A DNA stretch of 39,442 bases from contig UROG01000023.1 in assembly GCA_900549485.1 (NCBI GenBank), positions 1 to 39,442 of the forward strand. Direction: 5' to 3'. The position numbers were made by a program, and so were the translations under genes. Of the stretch, positions 16,640-24,369 are shown one piece after another. The notes under the pieces are model-generated. The model was not told the origin of the DNA. It did no database searches and saw only the letters and a list, made by a program, of their open reading frames with translations. The number at the start of each line of letters is the position of its first letter. Positions within the stretch are counted from its first letter, which is position 1. This stretch comes from an uncultured Eubacteriales bacterium. Lineage in GTDB: Bacteria; Bacillota; Clostridia; Oscillospirales; Oscillospiraceae.

Positions 16640-17200
16640 ATGAGAAAAGTAATATCATTTTTGCTTAGCGCTTTACTAATTTTTCATTTTGCAGTTCCGG
16701 CTTTTGCTGCAAGCGGAACTTATGGCGGAAATTTTTCTGACTATTCACGCGAAAATAAAGAAGACCTGTTTGGAGACAGGGGAGACAGGATTGAATTTGA
16801 TGCAGCAAAGACCGATGCTCTTTCGGATGAATTTGATGAACCAAGTGTTGGATGGACAGAAATCGGAGCTATGAGAGCTATCTTTGCAATTTCTATACTT
16901 CTTGATTTGGGCGATTATGATAGTTCGTTAAAAGACAGATTTGTTCAAGGCTTAGCAGACAAAGGGTATATTTGCCAGAAGGATAATATACTGGCGCTGA
17001 TTCTTCAGGGAGAGAACGAGGCTATATGTATAGTATATCTTGCTGGAGTTGAAGCGGATTACATGCTTTTGGATGACTACTCGTGGTCAAAAACGACAGA
17101 GTTTGTGGAAACAATATACGACGATGATATAATAGATATGTATTGGCAGATTGATTCCGATGATGTTGAGCTTGCTTTCGAACTTCTCATGGGTAGCTGA
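16640..17200 (+). CDS. secreted acidic protein of unknown function, XRE-linked
   Basis: 186 residues with a Sec signal peptide (MRKVISFLLSALLIFHFAV, cleavage likely after PAFAA at about residue 24). The mature protein is very acidic, rich in Asp and Glu, and has two Cys. No family recognised. AGGAG lies 8 nt before the ATG. The gene is more A/T-rich than its neighbours. It is divergent from an XRE regulator and has operator-like repeats upstream, so its expression is likely switched. Not similar in sequence to the other XRE-linked secreted protein at 8209. Confidence 0.8.
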   Translation: MRKVISFLLSALLIFHFAVPAFAASGTYGGNFSDYSRENKEDLFGDRGDRIEFDAAKTDALSDEFDEPSVGWTEIGAMRAIFAISILLDLGDYDSSLKDRFVQGLADKGYICQKDNILALILQGENEAICIVYLAGVEADYMLLDDYSWSKTTEFVETIYDDDIIDMYWQIDSDDVELAFELLMGS

Positions 17201-17252
17201 TAATAACTAAACATCAACTTTACTAAGAGTTATGCAATTCTACTCACAAAAT

Positions 17253-17288
17253 GCTCTACCTGACTATAACAGAGCTTTTCTTTTTTTC
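17253..17288 (+). terminator. probable terminator of the acidic secreted protein gene
   Basis: Short stem GCTCT/AGAGC with a 13-nt loop followed by TTTTCTTTTTTT. Weak stem but a good T tract, about 50 nt after the stop codon. Confidence 0.5.
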
Positions 17289-17396
17289 AATTTTTAAGAA
17301 AATGTTGGGTGTAGTTTATCCCGTCCGGATGACTGCCCCAACATTTTTTAAAATCCTATCCTTAAACGGGGTATATCGGATTTTTATATTTTCCTG

Positions 17397-17425
17397 TTGA
17401 CTAATTATCGTTAGTTGGCTATAAT
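17397..17425 (+). promoter_or_regulatory. near-consensus promoter without a clear intact gene
   Basis: TTGACT (17397-17402), 17-bp spacer, TATAAT (17420-17425). It points into about 190 bp that hold only broken coding sequence, and may make a short RNA or be the relic promoter of a lost gene. Confidence 0.6.
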
Positions 17426-17432
17426 GCGCTGT

Positions 17433-17618
17433 ATGCCCGAAAGACGGACAAAAAATACGGCGGCATTGCGGTGCCGTGCATCGAATAAATATTGATGCAT
17501 TATAGGAAAGAATTGAAAAGTACGAAACGGAGAGTATGAGCGTCTGAGATTCAAGACGCCGGATAACGAGCAGACGGCGGACGGAATGAAATTTTCGCCT
17601 ATGGAATATCAGGAATAA
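17433..17618 (+). pseudogene. degraded small gene
   Basis: Three reading frames in succession give protein-like segments: DKKYGGIAVPCIE, then INIDAL-stop-ERIEKYETESMS, then RLRFKTPDNEQTADGM ending in SPMEYQE and a stop at 17616-17618. Joining them requires at least two frameshifts and reading one TAG, which suggests a once-intact gene of about 60 codons. It lies right after a very good promoter. The family is not recognised. Alternatively the stretch is a small RNA with hairpins (CGGCA/TGCCG, TGCATC/GATGCA) and the coding look is chance. Confidence 0.3.
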
Positions 17619-17631
17619 TCCGGAAAGGTAC

Positions 17632-17659
17632 TTCACATTTCATTATCTTGTGTTATAAT
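17632..17659 (+). promoter_or_regulatory. promoter of the kinase-like/MATE genes
   Basis: TTCACA (17632-17637), 16-bp spacer, TATAAT (17654-17659), about 30 nt before the cytidylate-kinase-like start codon. Confidence 0.6.
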
Positions 17660-17688
17660 ATCGCAAAATACGTTGGTGAGGCGAAGAT

Positions 17689-18312
17689 ATGCGAATAATA
17701 ACAATAAGCAGACAATTCGGCAGCGGCGGCAGAGAACTTGGCAAACGAATGGCGGACGTCCTCGGTTGGGACTATTACGACAGGGAGATCATTGAAAAGC
17801 TTTCGAGCGACGAAGGACTCGACAAGGAGTATATCAACCATGTGCTGACTAATCATGAATGGAACACTCTGCCGATAACCTTCAGAAGCAGCTTTTCGCA
17901 GAGACAGTATACCTCCGGCATGAAAACGGCGCTGCTTTTGAAGCAGCGGAAAATAATCGAGGATATCGCCGCTTCCGGCAACGACTGCATAATCGTCGGC
18001 AGGGATGCGGATATTATTCTGAGCGATTACAAACCCCTGAGGATCTTTGCCTGCGCCGATATGGACAGCAGGATAGCAAGATGCATGCGCTTTGAGGAAA
18101 AGAAAAGCGAAGGGGATAGGCTTTCCGAACGCGAGATCAGGAGAAATATTTTGAGGATAGATAAGGGACGTTCCCAGACCAGAGAAATACTTACGGGAAA
18201 GGCATGGGGGGACGGCTCAAGCTTTGATATTACATTCAATACGGCGGGGTGGGACATCCCGAAGCTTGCTTCCGCCGTTCCGCAGTTGGCCTTGAGGTGG
18301 TTTGAAGAATAA
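17689..18312 (+). CDS. cytidylate-kinase-like family protein
   Basis: 207-residue protein of the cytidylate-kinase-like P-loop family. It opens with IITISRQFGSGGRELGKRMAD, where the GSGGRELG loop replaces the usual GxxGxGKS of true kinases, then WDYYDREIIEKLS. Later blocks CIIVGRDADIIL, LRIFACADMDSRIARCM and NILRIDKGRSQTREILTGKAWGD fit the family. The true substrate is not established for these proteins. GGTGAGG lies 8 nt before the ATG. Its stop codon overlaps the start of the MATE transporter gene by one base, so the two are translationally coupled. Confidence 0.88.
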   Translation: MRIITISRQFGSGGRELGKRMADVLGWDYYDREIIEKLSSDEGLDKEYINHVLTNHEWNTLPITFRSSFSQRQYTSGMKTALLLKQRKIIEDIAASGNDCIIVGRDADIILSDYKPLRIFACADMDSRIARCMRFEEKKSEGDRLSEREIRRNILRIDKGRSQTREILTGKAWGDGSSFDITFNTAGWDIPKLASAVPQLALRWFEE

Positions 18313-19667
18313 TGAATAACAACGTTAGAGAGCTGACCACCGGCGTGGTCTGGAAAAAGCTCCTTGTGTTTTTCCTGCCGATAGCGGCGGGCACCTGTAT
18401 TCAGCAGCTTTATAATGCTGTTGACGGGCTTGTCGTCGGCAAATATGTAGGTACGGTCGCGCTTGCTGCGGTCGGAGGAAGCGCCGCGCAGATAATCAAT
18501 CTGATCATCGGCTTTTTTGTGGCTCTGACGACGGGCGCGGCGGTCGTTATTGCGCAGATATACGGCGCCGGCAAGGAGGAAGATGTTCAGAAGGCTTCCG
18601 GAAACGCAATTGCCGTATGCTCACTGACGGGCGTGCTGCTTGCGGCGGCAGGTATAATCGCCGCCCCGGAAATGCTGAAGCTTCTCAAAACGCCGGATGA
18701 TACCGTTCAGGCATCCCTTACATATCTGCGTATTTACTTTACCGGCGTTCCGTTTATTCTCGTGCTGAATATGGAGTCAAACGTTCTCCGCTCGGTTGGA
18801 GATTCGTACAGTCCCTTTATTTTTATGCTTGTCGGCTGCGTTTCCAACATAATTATGGACTTTGCGTTTGTCCTCTGGTTCGGCTGGGGTGTCGCCGGTG
18901 TTGCGATAGCCACGGTGCTGGCGCAGATAATAAATATGACCCTTCTGACAGTGAAGCTTGCAAGGACGGATGCGCCATATAAGCTTTCTCTTGCCAACTT
19001 CCGCCTGCGCGGGCGGCATTTCGGCAGCATGATGAAGATAGGCATACCGGCGGGGCTTCAGGCGTCTATGTATTCGGTGTCCAACATGGTCATTCAGGTA
19101 GGCGTAAATACGCTTGGGACGGTGGTTGTTGCCTCGTGGGCAATGACAAGCAAGATAGACGGTCTGTATTGGGCGGTCAGCAATGCCATGGGTTCCGCCG
19201 TTACCACTTTTATAGGGCAGAATATAGGGGCCGGGAAAATGGACAGGGTAAAGCTCTGCGTAAAGCAAGGGTTCATTCTTTCCGAAAGCATTACCGTTGC
19301 CGTTTCCGCCCTTATCATCGCCCTTTCAAGACCGCTTCTCGGTGTGCTCACGGACGACGCTGCGGTGGTTGACACCACCTACCGTATGCTTATACTTTTT
19401 GTGCCGTTCTATTTCACGTGGACGGTTATCGAAGTGATCTCCGCCGTTCTCCGCGGCGCGGGGGACGCTGTCAAGCCGGTCATCATTATAGGGCTTGGCA
19501 TCTGCTTCTTCCGTATTATTTATATGGCGACGGTGTTTGCCTATTTCAAGACGGTTGAAGCGCTTTGCCTTGCCTATCTCAGCTCATGGGTAGTGACTGA
19601 TATAGCGCTTGTGATTTATTACAGACACGGCAAATGGCAGAACAATAATAAAATGATTGCAGGGTAG
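18312..19667 (+). CDS. MATE family efflux transporter
   Basis: 451 residues with 12 predicted hydrophobic segments, the standard MATE size. Family features include LPIAAGTCIQQLYNAVDGLVVGKYVG at the N-terminus, LTTGAAVVIAQIYGAG, and the equivalent second-half block VSNAMGSAVTTFIGQNIGAG. Such proteins export cationic drugs or metabolites using a sodium or proton gradient. The specific substrate is unknown. The TAATG junction couples it to the kinase-like gene. The methyltransferase gene follows 15 nt later, so all three may be one operon. Confidence 0.94.
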   Translation: MNNNVRELTTGVVWKKLLVFFLPIAAGTCIQQLYNAVDGLVVGKYVGTVALAAVGGSAAQIINLIIGFFVALTTGAAVVIAQIYGAGKEEDVQKASGNAIAVCSLTGVLLAAAGIIAAPEMLKLLKTPDDTVQASLTYLRIYFTGVPFILVLNMESNVLRSVGDSYSPFIFMLVGCVSNIIMDFAFVLWFGWGVAGVAIATVLAQIINMTLLTVKLARTDAPYKLSLANFRLRGRHFGSMMKIGIPAGLQASMYSVSNMVIQVGVNTLGTVVVASWAMTSKIDGLYWAVSNAMGSAVTTFIGQNIGAGKMDRVKLCVKQGFILSESITVAVSALIIALSRPLLGVLTDDAAVVDTTYRMLILFVPFYFTWTVIEVISAVLRGAGDAVKPVIIIGLGICFFRIIYMATVFAYFKTVEALCLAYLSSWVVTDIALVIYYRHGKWQNNNKMIAG

Positions 19668-19682
19668 GCATGGAGGAAGGCT

Positions 19683-20852
19683 GTGGCAGAGACAACCGTG
19701 AAAAAAGACGCACCTTGCCCGTATTATAAAAACTGCGGCGGATGTCAGCTTCAAAAAAGAAGCTATGAGGAGCAGCTGTATCATAAGCAGTGCCTTGCCA
19801 TTGAAACACTCGGCAGGTTCGGGCATGTGGAGAATATCATCGGCATGGACGAACCGCTGCATTACCGCAATAAGGTCCATGCGGCATTCGGTCTTGGAGA
19901 AAGAGGCAGGGTGGTTTCCGGCATATATAAAGCGGGAACACATAAAATCGTTAACGTCGATAAATGCCTCATTAACGATGAAACGGCCGACGGAATTATT
20001 CTGACCGTGCGCAATATGCTCAGGGACTTTAAAATACAGGTCTTTGATGAGCGGAGCGGTAAGGGCTGGCTCAGGCATATGCTTGTGCGCAGAGGATTTG
20101 AAACAGGGCAGGTAATGGTCGTGCTTGTGGCGGTTTCGCCGATATTCAAGCTTCAGAAGCCGTTTATCAGAAAGCTCCTTGAAATACATCCGGAAATAAC
20201 GACGATCATACTAAACATAAATGACCGCTTCGGTCCCGTGGTTCTCGGAACGAGAAATAAAGTGCTGTTTGGCGGCGGATATATCGAAGATGAGCTGTGC
20301 GGCAGCCGTTTCCGTATTTCGCCGGGCTCGTTTTATCAGATAAACCCGATTCAGACGCAGATACTTTACGGCAAAGCGATAGAGTTTGCCGCGCTTACGG
20401 GAAATGAGACTGCGCTTGACGCCTACTGCGGGATCGGCACCATCGGTATTACAGCAGCGTCAAAGGCAAAGCAGGTGATCGGCGTGGAGCTTAATAAAGA
20501 AGCGGTTTCCGACGCGATCAGCAACGCCCGTCTCAACAAGATAAAAAACTGCTGGTTCACGGCAGGGGATGCGGGAAAATATATGGAGCAGATGGCGGAG
20601 GATAAAGTCCGGGCTGATGTTGTGTTCATGGATCCTCCGCGTGCGGGGAGCGAAGAGAAATTCCTCTCATCGCTTGTAAAGTCGTCGCCGGAAAGGATAG
20701 TGTATATATCCTGCAATATTGAGACCCAGGCGCGTGATCTTGAGTTTCTTGAGGCAAACGGATATAAGGTTCGCCGTATGCAGCCGGTGGATATGTTCCC
20801 GTTTACAAGCCACATCGAATGTGTGGCGCTGCTCACAGCAGCTGATACGTAA
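19683..20852 (+). CDS. 23S rRNA (uracil-5-)-methyltransferase, RlmD/RumA family, without TRAM domain
   Basis: Class I SAM methyltransferase of the TrmA/RlmD family. The N-terminal CPYYKNCGGCQLQ plus a later Cys (KCLI) supplies [4Fe-4S] ligands. The SAM motif is ALDAYCGIGTIGI (about residues 245-257), the DPPR loop is VVFMDPPRAGSEE, and the nucleophilic Cys lies in IVYISCNIETQARDL. At 389 residues it lacks the N-terminal TRAM RNA-binding domain usual in RlmD, and the Fe-S Cys begin almost at residue 11. The start is GTG with GGAGG 8-9 nt upstream, directly after the MATE gene. Target (U747, U1939 or both) cannot be decided from sequence. Confidence 0.92.
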   Translation: MAETTVKKDAPCPYYKNCGGCQLQKRSYEEQLYHKQCLAIETLGRFGHVENIIGMDEPLHYRNKVHAAFGLGERGRVVSGIYKAGTHKIVNVDKCLINDETADGIILTVRNMLRDFKIQVFDERSGKGWLRHMLVRRGFETGQVMVVLVAVSPIFKLQKPFIRKLLEIHPEITTIILNINDRFGPVVLGTRNKVLFGGGYIEDELCGSRFRISPGSFYQINPIQTQILYGKAIEFAALTGNETALDAYCGIGTIGITAASKAKQVIGVELNKEAVSDAISNARLNKIKNCWFTAGDAGKYMEQMAEDKVRADVVFMDPPRAGSEEKFLSSLVKSSPERIVYISCNIETQARDLEFLEANGYKVRRMQPVDMFPFTSHIECVALLTAADT

Positions 20853-20888
20853 AAAATATAATCAAATAAAAGGAAAGAGGTAAATAAC

Positions 20889-21428
20889 ATGGCAAACAAG
20901 TATGCCGGAACCAAAACCGAGAAAAATTTATGGGAAGCCTTTGCGGGCGAATCTCAGGCAAGAAACAAGTACACTTATTTTGCTTCCGTCGCCAAGAAGG
21001 CCGGGTATGAGCAGATCGCGGCGCTGTTTCTGAAAACTGCCGATAACGAAAAGGAACACGCAAAGCTCTGGTTCAAAGCCCTTGGCGAGCTTGGCGGTAC
21101 CGCCGAAAACCTTCTCCACGCGGCGGAGGGTGAAAATGCAGAGTGGACGGATATGTACCAGAGAATGGCCAAGGACGCCGAGGACGAAGGCTTTACGGAA
21201 CTGGCGGCTCAGTTCAGAGGCGTTGCCGAGATCGAGAAAATGCATGAGGAAAGATACCGTGCGCTTCTGCACAATGTCGAGGCAATGGAAGTGTTCAAAA
21301 AGAGCGGCGTCACTGTCTGGGAGTGCCGTAATTGCGGTCACATTGTCGTAGGGACGGAAGCGCCCGAGGTATGCCCCGTGTGCAGTCACCCGCAGTCCTA
21401 TTTTGAGGTCAGACAGGAGAATTACTGA
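20889..21428 (+). CDS. rbr: rubrerythrin
   Basis: Peroxide-reducing di-iron protein that protects anaerobes from oxidative stress. 179 residues. The N-terminal ferritin-like domain shows the iron-binding helices with FAGESQARNKYTYF, DNEKEHAKLW and VAEIEKMHEERYRALL. The C-terminal rubredoxin-like domain has WECRNCGHIVVG and CPVCSHPQSYF, giving the Cys4 iron site. Aggregate length and order are classic. AAAGAGG lies 9 nt before the ATG. It is preceded by a 36-nt gap after the rRNA methyltransferase gene. Confidence 0.97.
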   Translation: MANKYAGTKTEKNLWEAFAGESQARNKYTYFASVAKKAGYEQIAALFLKTADNEKEHAKLWFKALGELGGTAENLLHAAEGENAEWTDMYQRMAKDAEDEGFTELAAQFRGVAEIEKMHEERYRALLHNVEAMEVFKKSGVTVWECRNCGHIVVGTEAPEVCPVCSHPQSYFEVRQENY

Positions 21429-21625
21429 TCCGCCGGAACCCTTTATAATTTCATAAATCCGGTCTGTAAGGCCTGATTAAATATTATTTTATAGGAGAGT
21501 ATTTTTTGACAAAGTACGGTACACTGGAGATTGCGGCATAACCCGGAGGTTTGCCGACAGTCGCAACAACCTCCATTTTAATGAGATTATTCAGAAATTA
21601 TTTGAATTATTATGGAGAGATCAAA

Positions 21626-22252
21626 ATGAATAAAGAAAACATTAAAATCCGTTTAGAAAAGAAAAGTGACCACCGTGCAGTGGAAAACCTTGTAAGAGAA
21701 AGCTTCTGGAACGTATACCGTCCTGGCTGTCTGGAGCATTATGTGCTTAACCGCCTGCGCGAAGACAGCGCCTTTGTGTCTGAACTTGATTTTGTCATGG
21801 AGGAAAACGGCCGGCTTATCGGTCAGAATGTATTCATGCGCGCCGTGATAAAAGCGGATGACGGCAGAGACGTCCCCGTTATGACCATGGGGCCTATATG
21901 TATAACGCCGGAGTTTAAGAGAAAAGGCTATGGCAAGCTTCTTCTGGACTATTCGCTTGAAAAAGCAACGGAAATGGGCTGCGGCGCGGTATGCTTTGAG
22001 GGCAATATCGACTTTTACGGCAAAAGCGGTTTTGTTTACGCGTCGGATCTCGGCATAAGATATCACGGCTTGCCGGAGGGAGAAGATGCGTCCTTCTTTC
22101 TGGGCAAGGAGCTGATAAAGGGATATCTCGACGGCATAACGGGTGAGTATGCAACGCCGCAGGGGTATTTTGTGGATGAAGCCGAGGCGGAGGAGTTTGA
22201 CAGGCAGTTTCCGCCGAAGGAAAAGCTGAAGCTTCCGGGGCAGCTTTTCTGA
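21626..22252 (+). CDS. GNAT family N-acetyltransferase
   Basis: 208 residues. The acetyl-CoA binding motif is ITPEFKRKGYGKLLLDYSLEKA (about residues 93-114, with the R/K-x-x-G-x-G loop), followed by GCGAVCFEGNIDFYGKSGFVYA, the usual beta-strand and FYxKxGF motif. The substrate is unknown; the overall layout resembles predicted acetyltransferases of the YhbS type. ATG 21626 is chosen because GGAGAG lies 7 nt before it; the frame is open 25 codons further upstream without a site. A terminator follows at 22319. Confidence 0.9.
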   Translation: MNKENIKIRLEKKSDHRAVENLVRESFWNVYRPGCLEHYVLNRLREDSAFVSELDFVMEENGRLIGQNVFMRAVIKADDGRDVPVMTMGPICITPEFKRKGYGKLLLDYSLEKATEMGCGAVCFEGNIDFYGKSGFVYASDLGIRYHGLPEGEDASFFLGKELIKGYLDGITGEYATPQGYFVDEAEAEEFDRQFPPKEKLKLPGQLF

Positions 22253-22318
22253 AAACGAAAAGTTCGCACGAACTGAAAAACCAAACGCATAGGAAATGAT
22301 CTCCTATGTAAAAAGCGG

Positions 22319-22353
22319 CTCCCTGCTTTCAATTTACGAAAGCAGGGAGTTTT
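22319..22353 (+). terminator. intrinsic terminator after the GNAT gene
   Basis: Perfect 12-bp stem CTCCCTGCTTTC/GAAAGCAGGGAG, 7-nt loop, then TTTTC. Confidence 0.88.
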
Positions 22354-22466
22354 CAAGCCTATAATAAATGGGTCTATAATAAATGTTAAGTGCAGCTCAT
22401 TCTTGCCGTATACCTGGCGTCGAACGTTTACTTTAGAGACTGAAAGAAAAGATAAAACTGCATCAG

Positions 22467-22508
22467 CGGAAAAACAGCAGGGCGCAATCCCTGCTGTTTT
22501 TCCGTTTT
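22467..22508 (+). terminator. second strong terminator-like hairpin
   Basis: Perfect 16-bp stem CGGAAAAACAGCAGGG and its complement with a 6-nt loop, then TTTT. No intact gene lies between this and the previous terminator (22354-22466), so something short and non-coding may be transcribed there, or a gene has been lost. Confidence 0.75.
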
Positions 22509-22617
22509 CAGAAGCTTTACAATGTATTCAGGCAGGATCCTGCGCCTGGCGTTCCGAGCCTGCGCGGATAATTGCGTCAGAGTCAGATCGCTTTAGGCGA
22601 TCACGGCTTGAATCATA

Positions 22618-22830
22618 TCAGTCATAAAGACCGGCTTCCACTGATTTTTTGAACTTAGACATAGATTCCCAAAACTCTTTTTCGGCGACGGGATCTATGC
22701 CTTCGCTCCTTTGCTGCTGTTCAGAATAAAACTGTTCCGTAGTTTTAACTATTTCCTGAAAAAGCTTCGCCTTCTTTTGAAGATGCTGAACAAGCAATTC
22801 TAACAGTGCATTAAGCTCTTCGCTTGTCAT
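22618..22830 (-). CDS. small coiled-coil protein of unknown function
   Basis: 70 residues, highly charged and helical: ELNALLELLVQHLQKKAKLF then EIVKTTEQFYSEQQQR. The first half could form a coiled coil. The pattern recalls FlgN-like chaperones, but no motif proves this. The ribosome binding site is poor: AAGGAAG lies about 15 nt before the ATG. No known partner is adjacent. It may be a real small gene or a remnant in a decayed region. Confidence 0.45.
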   Translation of the reverse strand: MTSEELNALLELLVQHLQKKAKLFQEIVKTTEQFYSEQQQRSEGIDPVAEKEFWESMSKFKKSVEAGLYD

Positions 22831-22941
22831 TCCTACGTTCTGCGCTTCCTTTCATAAAAGATTTTTTTGACTTATAGATAATATTATACATGTACTGCGC
22901 GTAAGTATCAAGTTTTTTATGACTTTTAATACTCGTTTTGA

Positions 22942-22979
22942 AATAAAAAATTTCCGAAACCTGACATAATGTCAAATTT
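22942..22979. repeat. 38-bp perfect direct repeat, copy A (att-like)
   Basis: Identical to 23457-23494. Copy B is part of the tRNA-Pro terminator hairpin; copy A stands alone 515 bp away. This layout is what an integration site beside a tRNA gene leaves behind. Confidence 0.7.
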
Positions 22980-23030
22980 ATGATACAGGCGCTTGAGGAT
23001 GAATATGACATTTCCATCGGAAAAGTTTAG
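22980..23030 (+). pseudogene. C-terminal gene fragment, PqqD-like
   Basis: The 16 codons from ATG 22980 end in EDEYDISIGKV and a stop. This resembles the C-terminal part of PqqD-type peptide-binding proteins (I-x-x-L-x-E-E-Y-D-V pattern). The sequence is joined directly to the att-like repeat copy A, so the rest of the gene is missing. The identification rests on one short motif. Confidence 0.25.
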
Positions 23031-23456
23031 CCTAAAAAGCCAAAGTCAAGTGCTATAATGTATATATCTTGCTGTTGTATTTAGGCACGTACTTCAATCT
23101 TGGCGCACTATGGCAGGTGATTTGTTTGATAGGACTGCTTATCCGGCTTGTGTTCGCCGCTTTAAGCGTGATAGCGAATAGATATTAGCTTATTTCCTAA
23201 AAAGTTCATTCAGTGGTTATTGCAGAAATGCGATATCCGCTTTTTGATATGCGCTCGACGGAGCGACGAAATAAACGGAATACGTCGACGGACGGTAAAC
23301 GGAGGGATTACCAATGGCAGAAGAGATACAACTGTGACCCGATAGAGTTCTGCGTTGCGAAAAAATGCAGTACGCATATTATTATAAGACTGCCAAGAAA
23401 TTCAACGTCAACGACAGTACATTGGTAATAGATAGAAACCGAGCAAAACAGAAACG
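23031..23456. other. decayed region between att-like repeats
   Basis: No intact gene seen. A reading frame at 23069-23188 encodes a hydrophobic C-terminus (LGALWQVICLIGLLIRLVF) but lacks a proper start. A second at 23313-23480 is interrupted by TGA. A TATAAT box occurs near 23054. The composition suggests remnants of a small mobile or accessory segment. Confidence 0.4.
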
Positions 23457-23494
23457 AATAAAAAATTTCCGAAACCTGACATAATGTCAAATTT
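23457..23494. repeat. 38-bp perfect direct repeat, copy B
   Basis: Identical to copy A at 22942-22979. It forms most of the tRNA-Pro terminator hairpin, so this copy is the complete, tRNA-linked one. Confidence 0.7.
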
Positions 23495-23500
23495 CGGAAA
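23459..23500 (-). terminator. terminator of tRNA-Pro
   Basis: Read on the minus strand, arms TTTCCGAAA and TTTCGGAAA enclose an inner TGACAT/ATGTCA stem, followed by a T tract (23460-23465 as A residues on the plus strand). It begins 7 nt after the tRNA. Confidence 0.8.
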
Positions 23501-23507
23501 CTTTCAG

Positions 23508-23580
23508 TCCGAGTGACTAGATTTGAACTAGCGGCCTCTTGAACCCCATTCAAGCGCGCTACCAACTGCGCTACACCCGG
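23508..23580 (-). tRNA. tRNA-Pro (anticodon GGG)
   Basis: On the minus strand a 73-nt cloverleaf folds. The acceptor is CCGGGTG/CACTCGG with one G-U pair, the D-arm GCGC/GCGC, the anticodon stem CTTGA/TCAAG with loop ATGGGGT (anticodon GGG), the T-arm GCTAG/CTAGT, and the discriminator is A. No CCA is encoded, unlike the tRNA-Gln at 1798. The T-loop reads TTCAAAT. The terminator just downstream carries the 38-bp repeat shared with 22942. Confidence 0.92.
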
Positions 23581-23697
23581 ATATTCGCTCTTCATCAGCG
23601 CTTGATTATAATAGCACAGATGATTTGAAAATGCAAGTGCTTTTTCAAGATTTTTGAAAAAAACGGAAAAACTATCCGGACGGAAACGTTATGTAAA

Positions 23698-23735
23698 CCA
23701 TGGCGAAAACCGTATGCATACGGTTTTCGCCATGG
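23698..23735. repeat. perfect 38-bp palindrome
   Basis: Arms starting CCATGGCGAAAACCGTATG and its exact complement, with no loop. It lies downstream of the coat genes and upstream of the tRNA-Pro 5' end. No T tract follows on the minus strand. It may be a terminator-like hairpin or a protein-binding palindrome. Confidence 0.7.
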
Positions 23736-23786
23736 CGGCGTTTTGCTTTACAAATAAGTGTTTTACAAAAGCAAAATGTCTGAGAA

Positions 23787-24035
23787 TCAGCAGTTGCAGC
23801 AGTATTTCTGCTTCAACTGATTGATTTTCTGGGTGTCTGCCTGCTCCTGAGTGTACCAACCGTTGTTGGCCATTCTTTCGTAGACACAGCTCTGCATGGC
23901 AAGGCTGTCGTTCAGCGCGCCGGTAAATGCCTGACGTACCTTAGGCGTTGCCGATTCGATAGAGCCGTGCATATACAGGTCGCACACACCCTTCGTGGTG
24001 AGAAGAATATTTTCCATAATTTCTCTGTCGTTCAT
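23787..24035 (-). CDS. spore coat protein, CotF-like
   Basis: 82 residues matching the small CotF-type coat family: REIMENILLTTKGVCDLYMHG, then a helix with VRQAFTGALNDSLAMQSCVYERMANNGWY and a Cys-rich tail YCCNC. Such proteins sit in the spore coat and form four-helix ferritin-like folds. GAGGTGACAGC before the ATG gives a good ribosome binding site. It starts 12 nt after the other coat gene, so the two form an operon. The terminal CCNC could bind metal or cross-link. Confidence 0.85.
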   Translation of the reverse strand: MNDREIMENILLTTKGVCDLYMHGSIESATPKVRQAFTGALNDSLAMQSCVYERMANNGWYTQEQADTQKINQLKQKYCCNC

Positions 24036-24047
24036 GCTGTCACCTCA

Positions 24048-24221
24048 TTATATCAGATTGTAAAACTGCGTGAACAGTTTCTGGTTGCCGTTTATAAGCT
24101 GCTGAGCCTGCTGGCGTAATGCGGGGTCAGTAAGCCTGTTGGCGGCCTCACGGCACTGATTCATGAGAAACTGAGTATGACCGAGTGCGTCTTCAATATA
24201 GAGCAATTCTTTAGGACTCAT
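24048..24221 (-). CDS. small spore coat-associated protein
   Basis: 57 residues: MSPKELLYIEDALGHTQFL, then QCREAANRLTDPALRQQAQQLI and FTQFYNLI. This matches short coat proteins found immediately upstream of CotF-like genes in Clostridia. ATG 24221 is chosen because GAGGTG lies 6 nt before it; a GTG three codons upstream overlaps the ribosome binding site. It is the first gene of the coat operon and probably transcribed by a mother-cell sigma factor, though I see no clear promoter. Confidence 0.8.
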   Translation of the reverse strand: MSPKELLYIEDALGHTQFLMNQCREAANRLTDPALRQQAQQLINGNQKLFTQFYNLI

Positions 24222-24369
24222 TTTTATCACCTCGCTCCTATTATCTGCACCGCCTCGACTGTCTATTCCGTGAATATTTTTGAAAAAATAACTGTTTTTT
24301 CTTTTATCGCGCCTTTGGGTTTACATAAGATTGCTCAATATTGCAATCAGGCAAAATAAAAACCAGCTT

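Noticed and set aside
21508..21541. Short leader peptide (TTG start, MTKYGTLEIAA) followed by a hairpin before the GNAT gene
   Set aside because: It has a ribosome binding site and the hairpin GGAGGT/ACCTCC follows, but there is no run of a single amino-acid codon and no T tract. The peptide resembles the start of a rubrerythrin and may be only a relic.
23069..23188. 39-codon hydrophobic open frame in the decayed region
   Set aside because: It looks like a membrane-protein C-terminus but has only an internal TTG start, no ribosome binding site and degraded surroundings.
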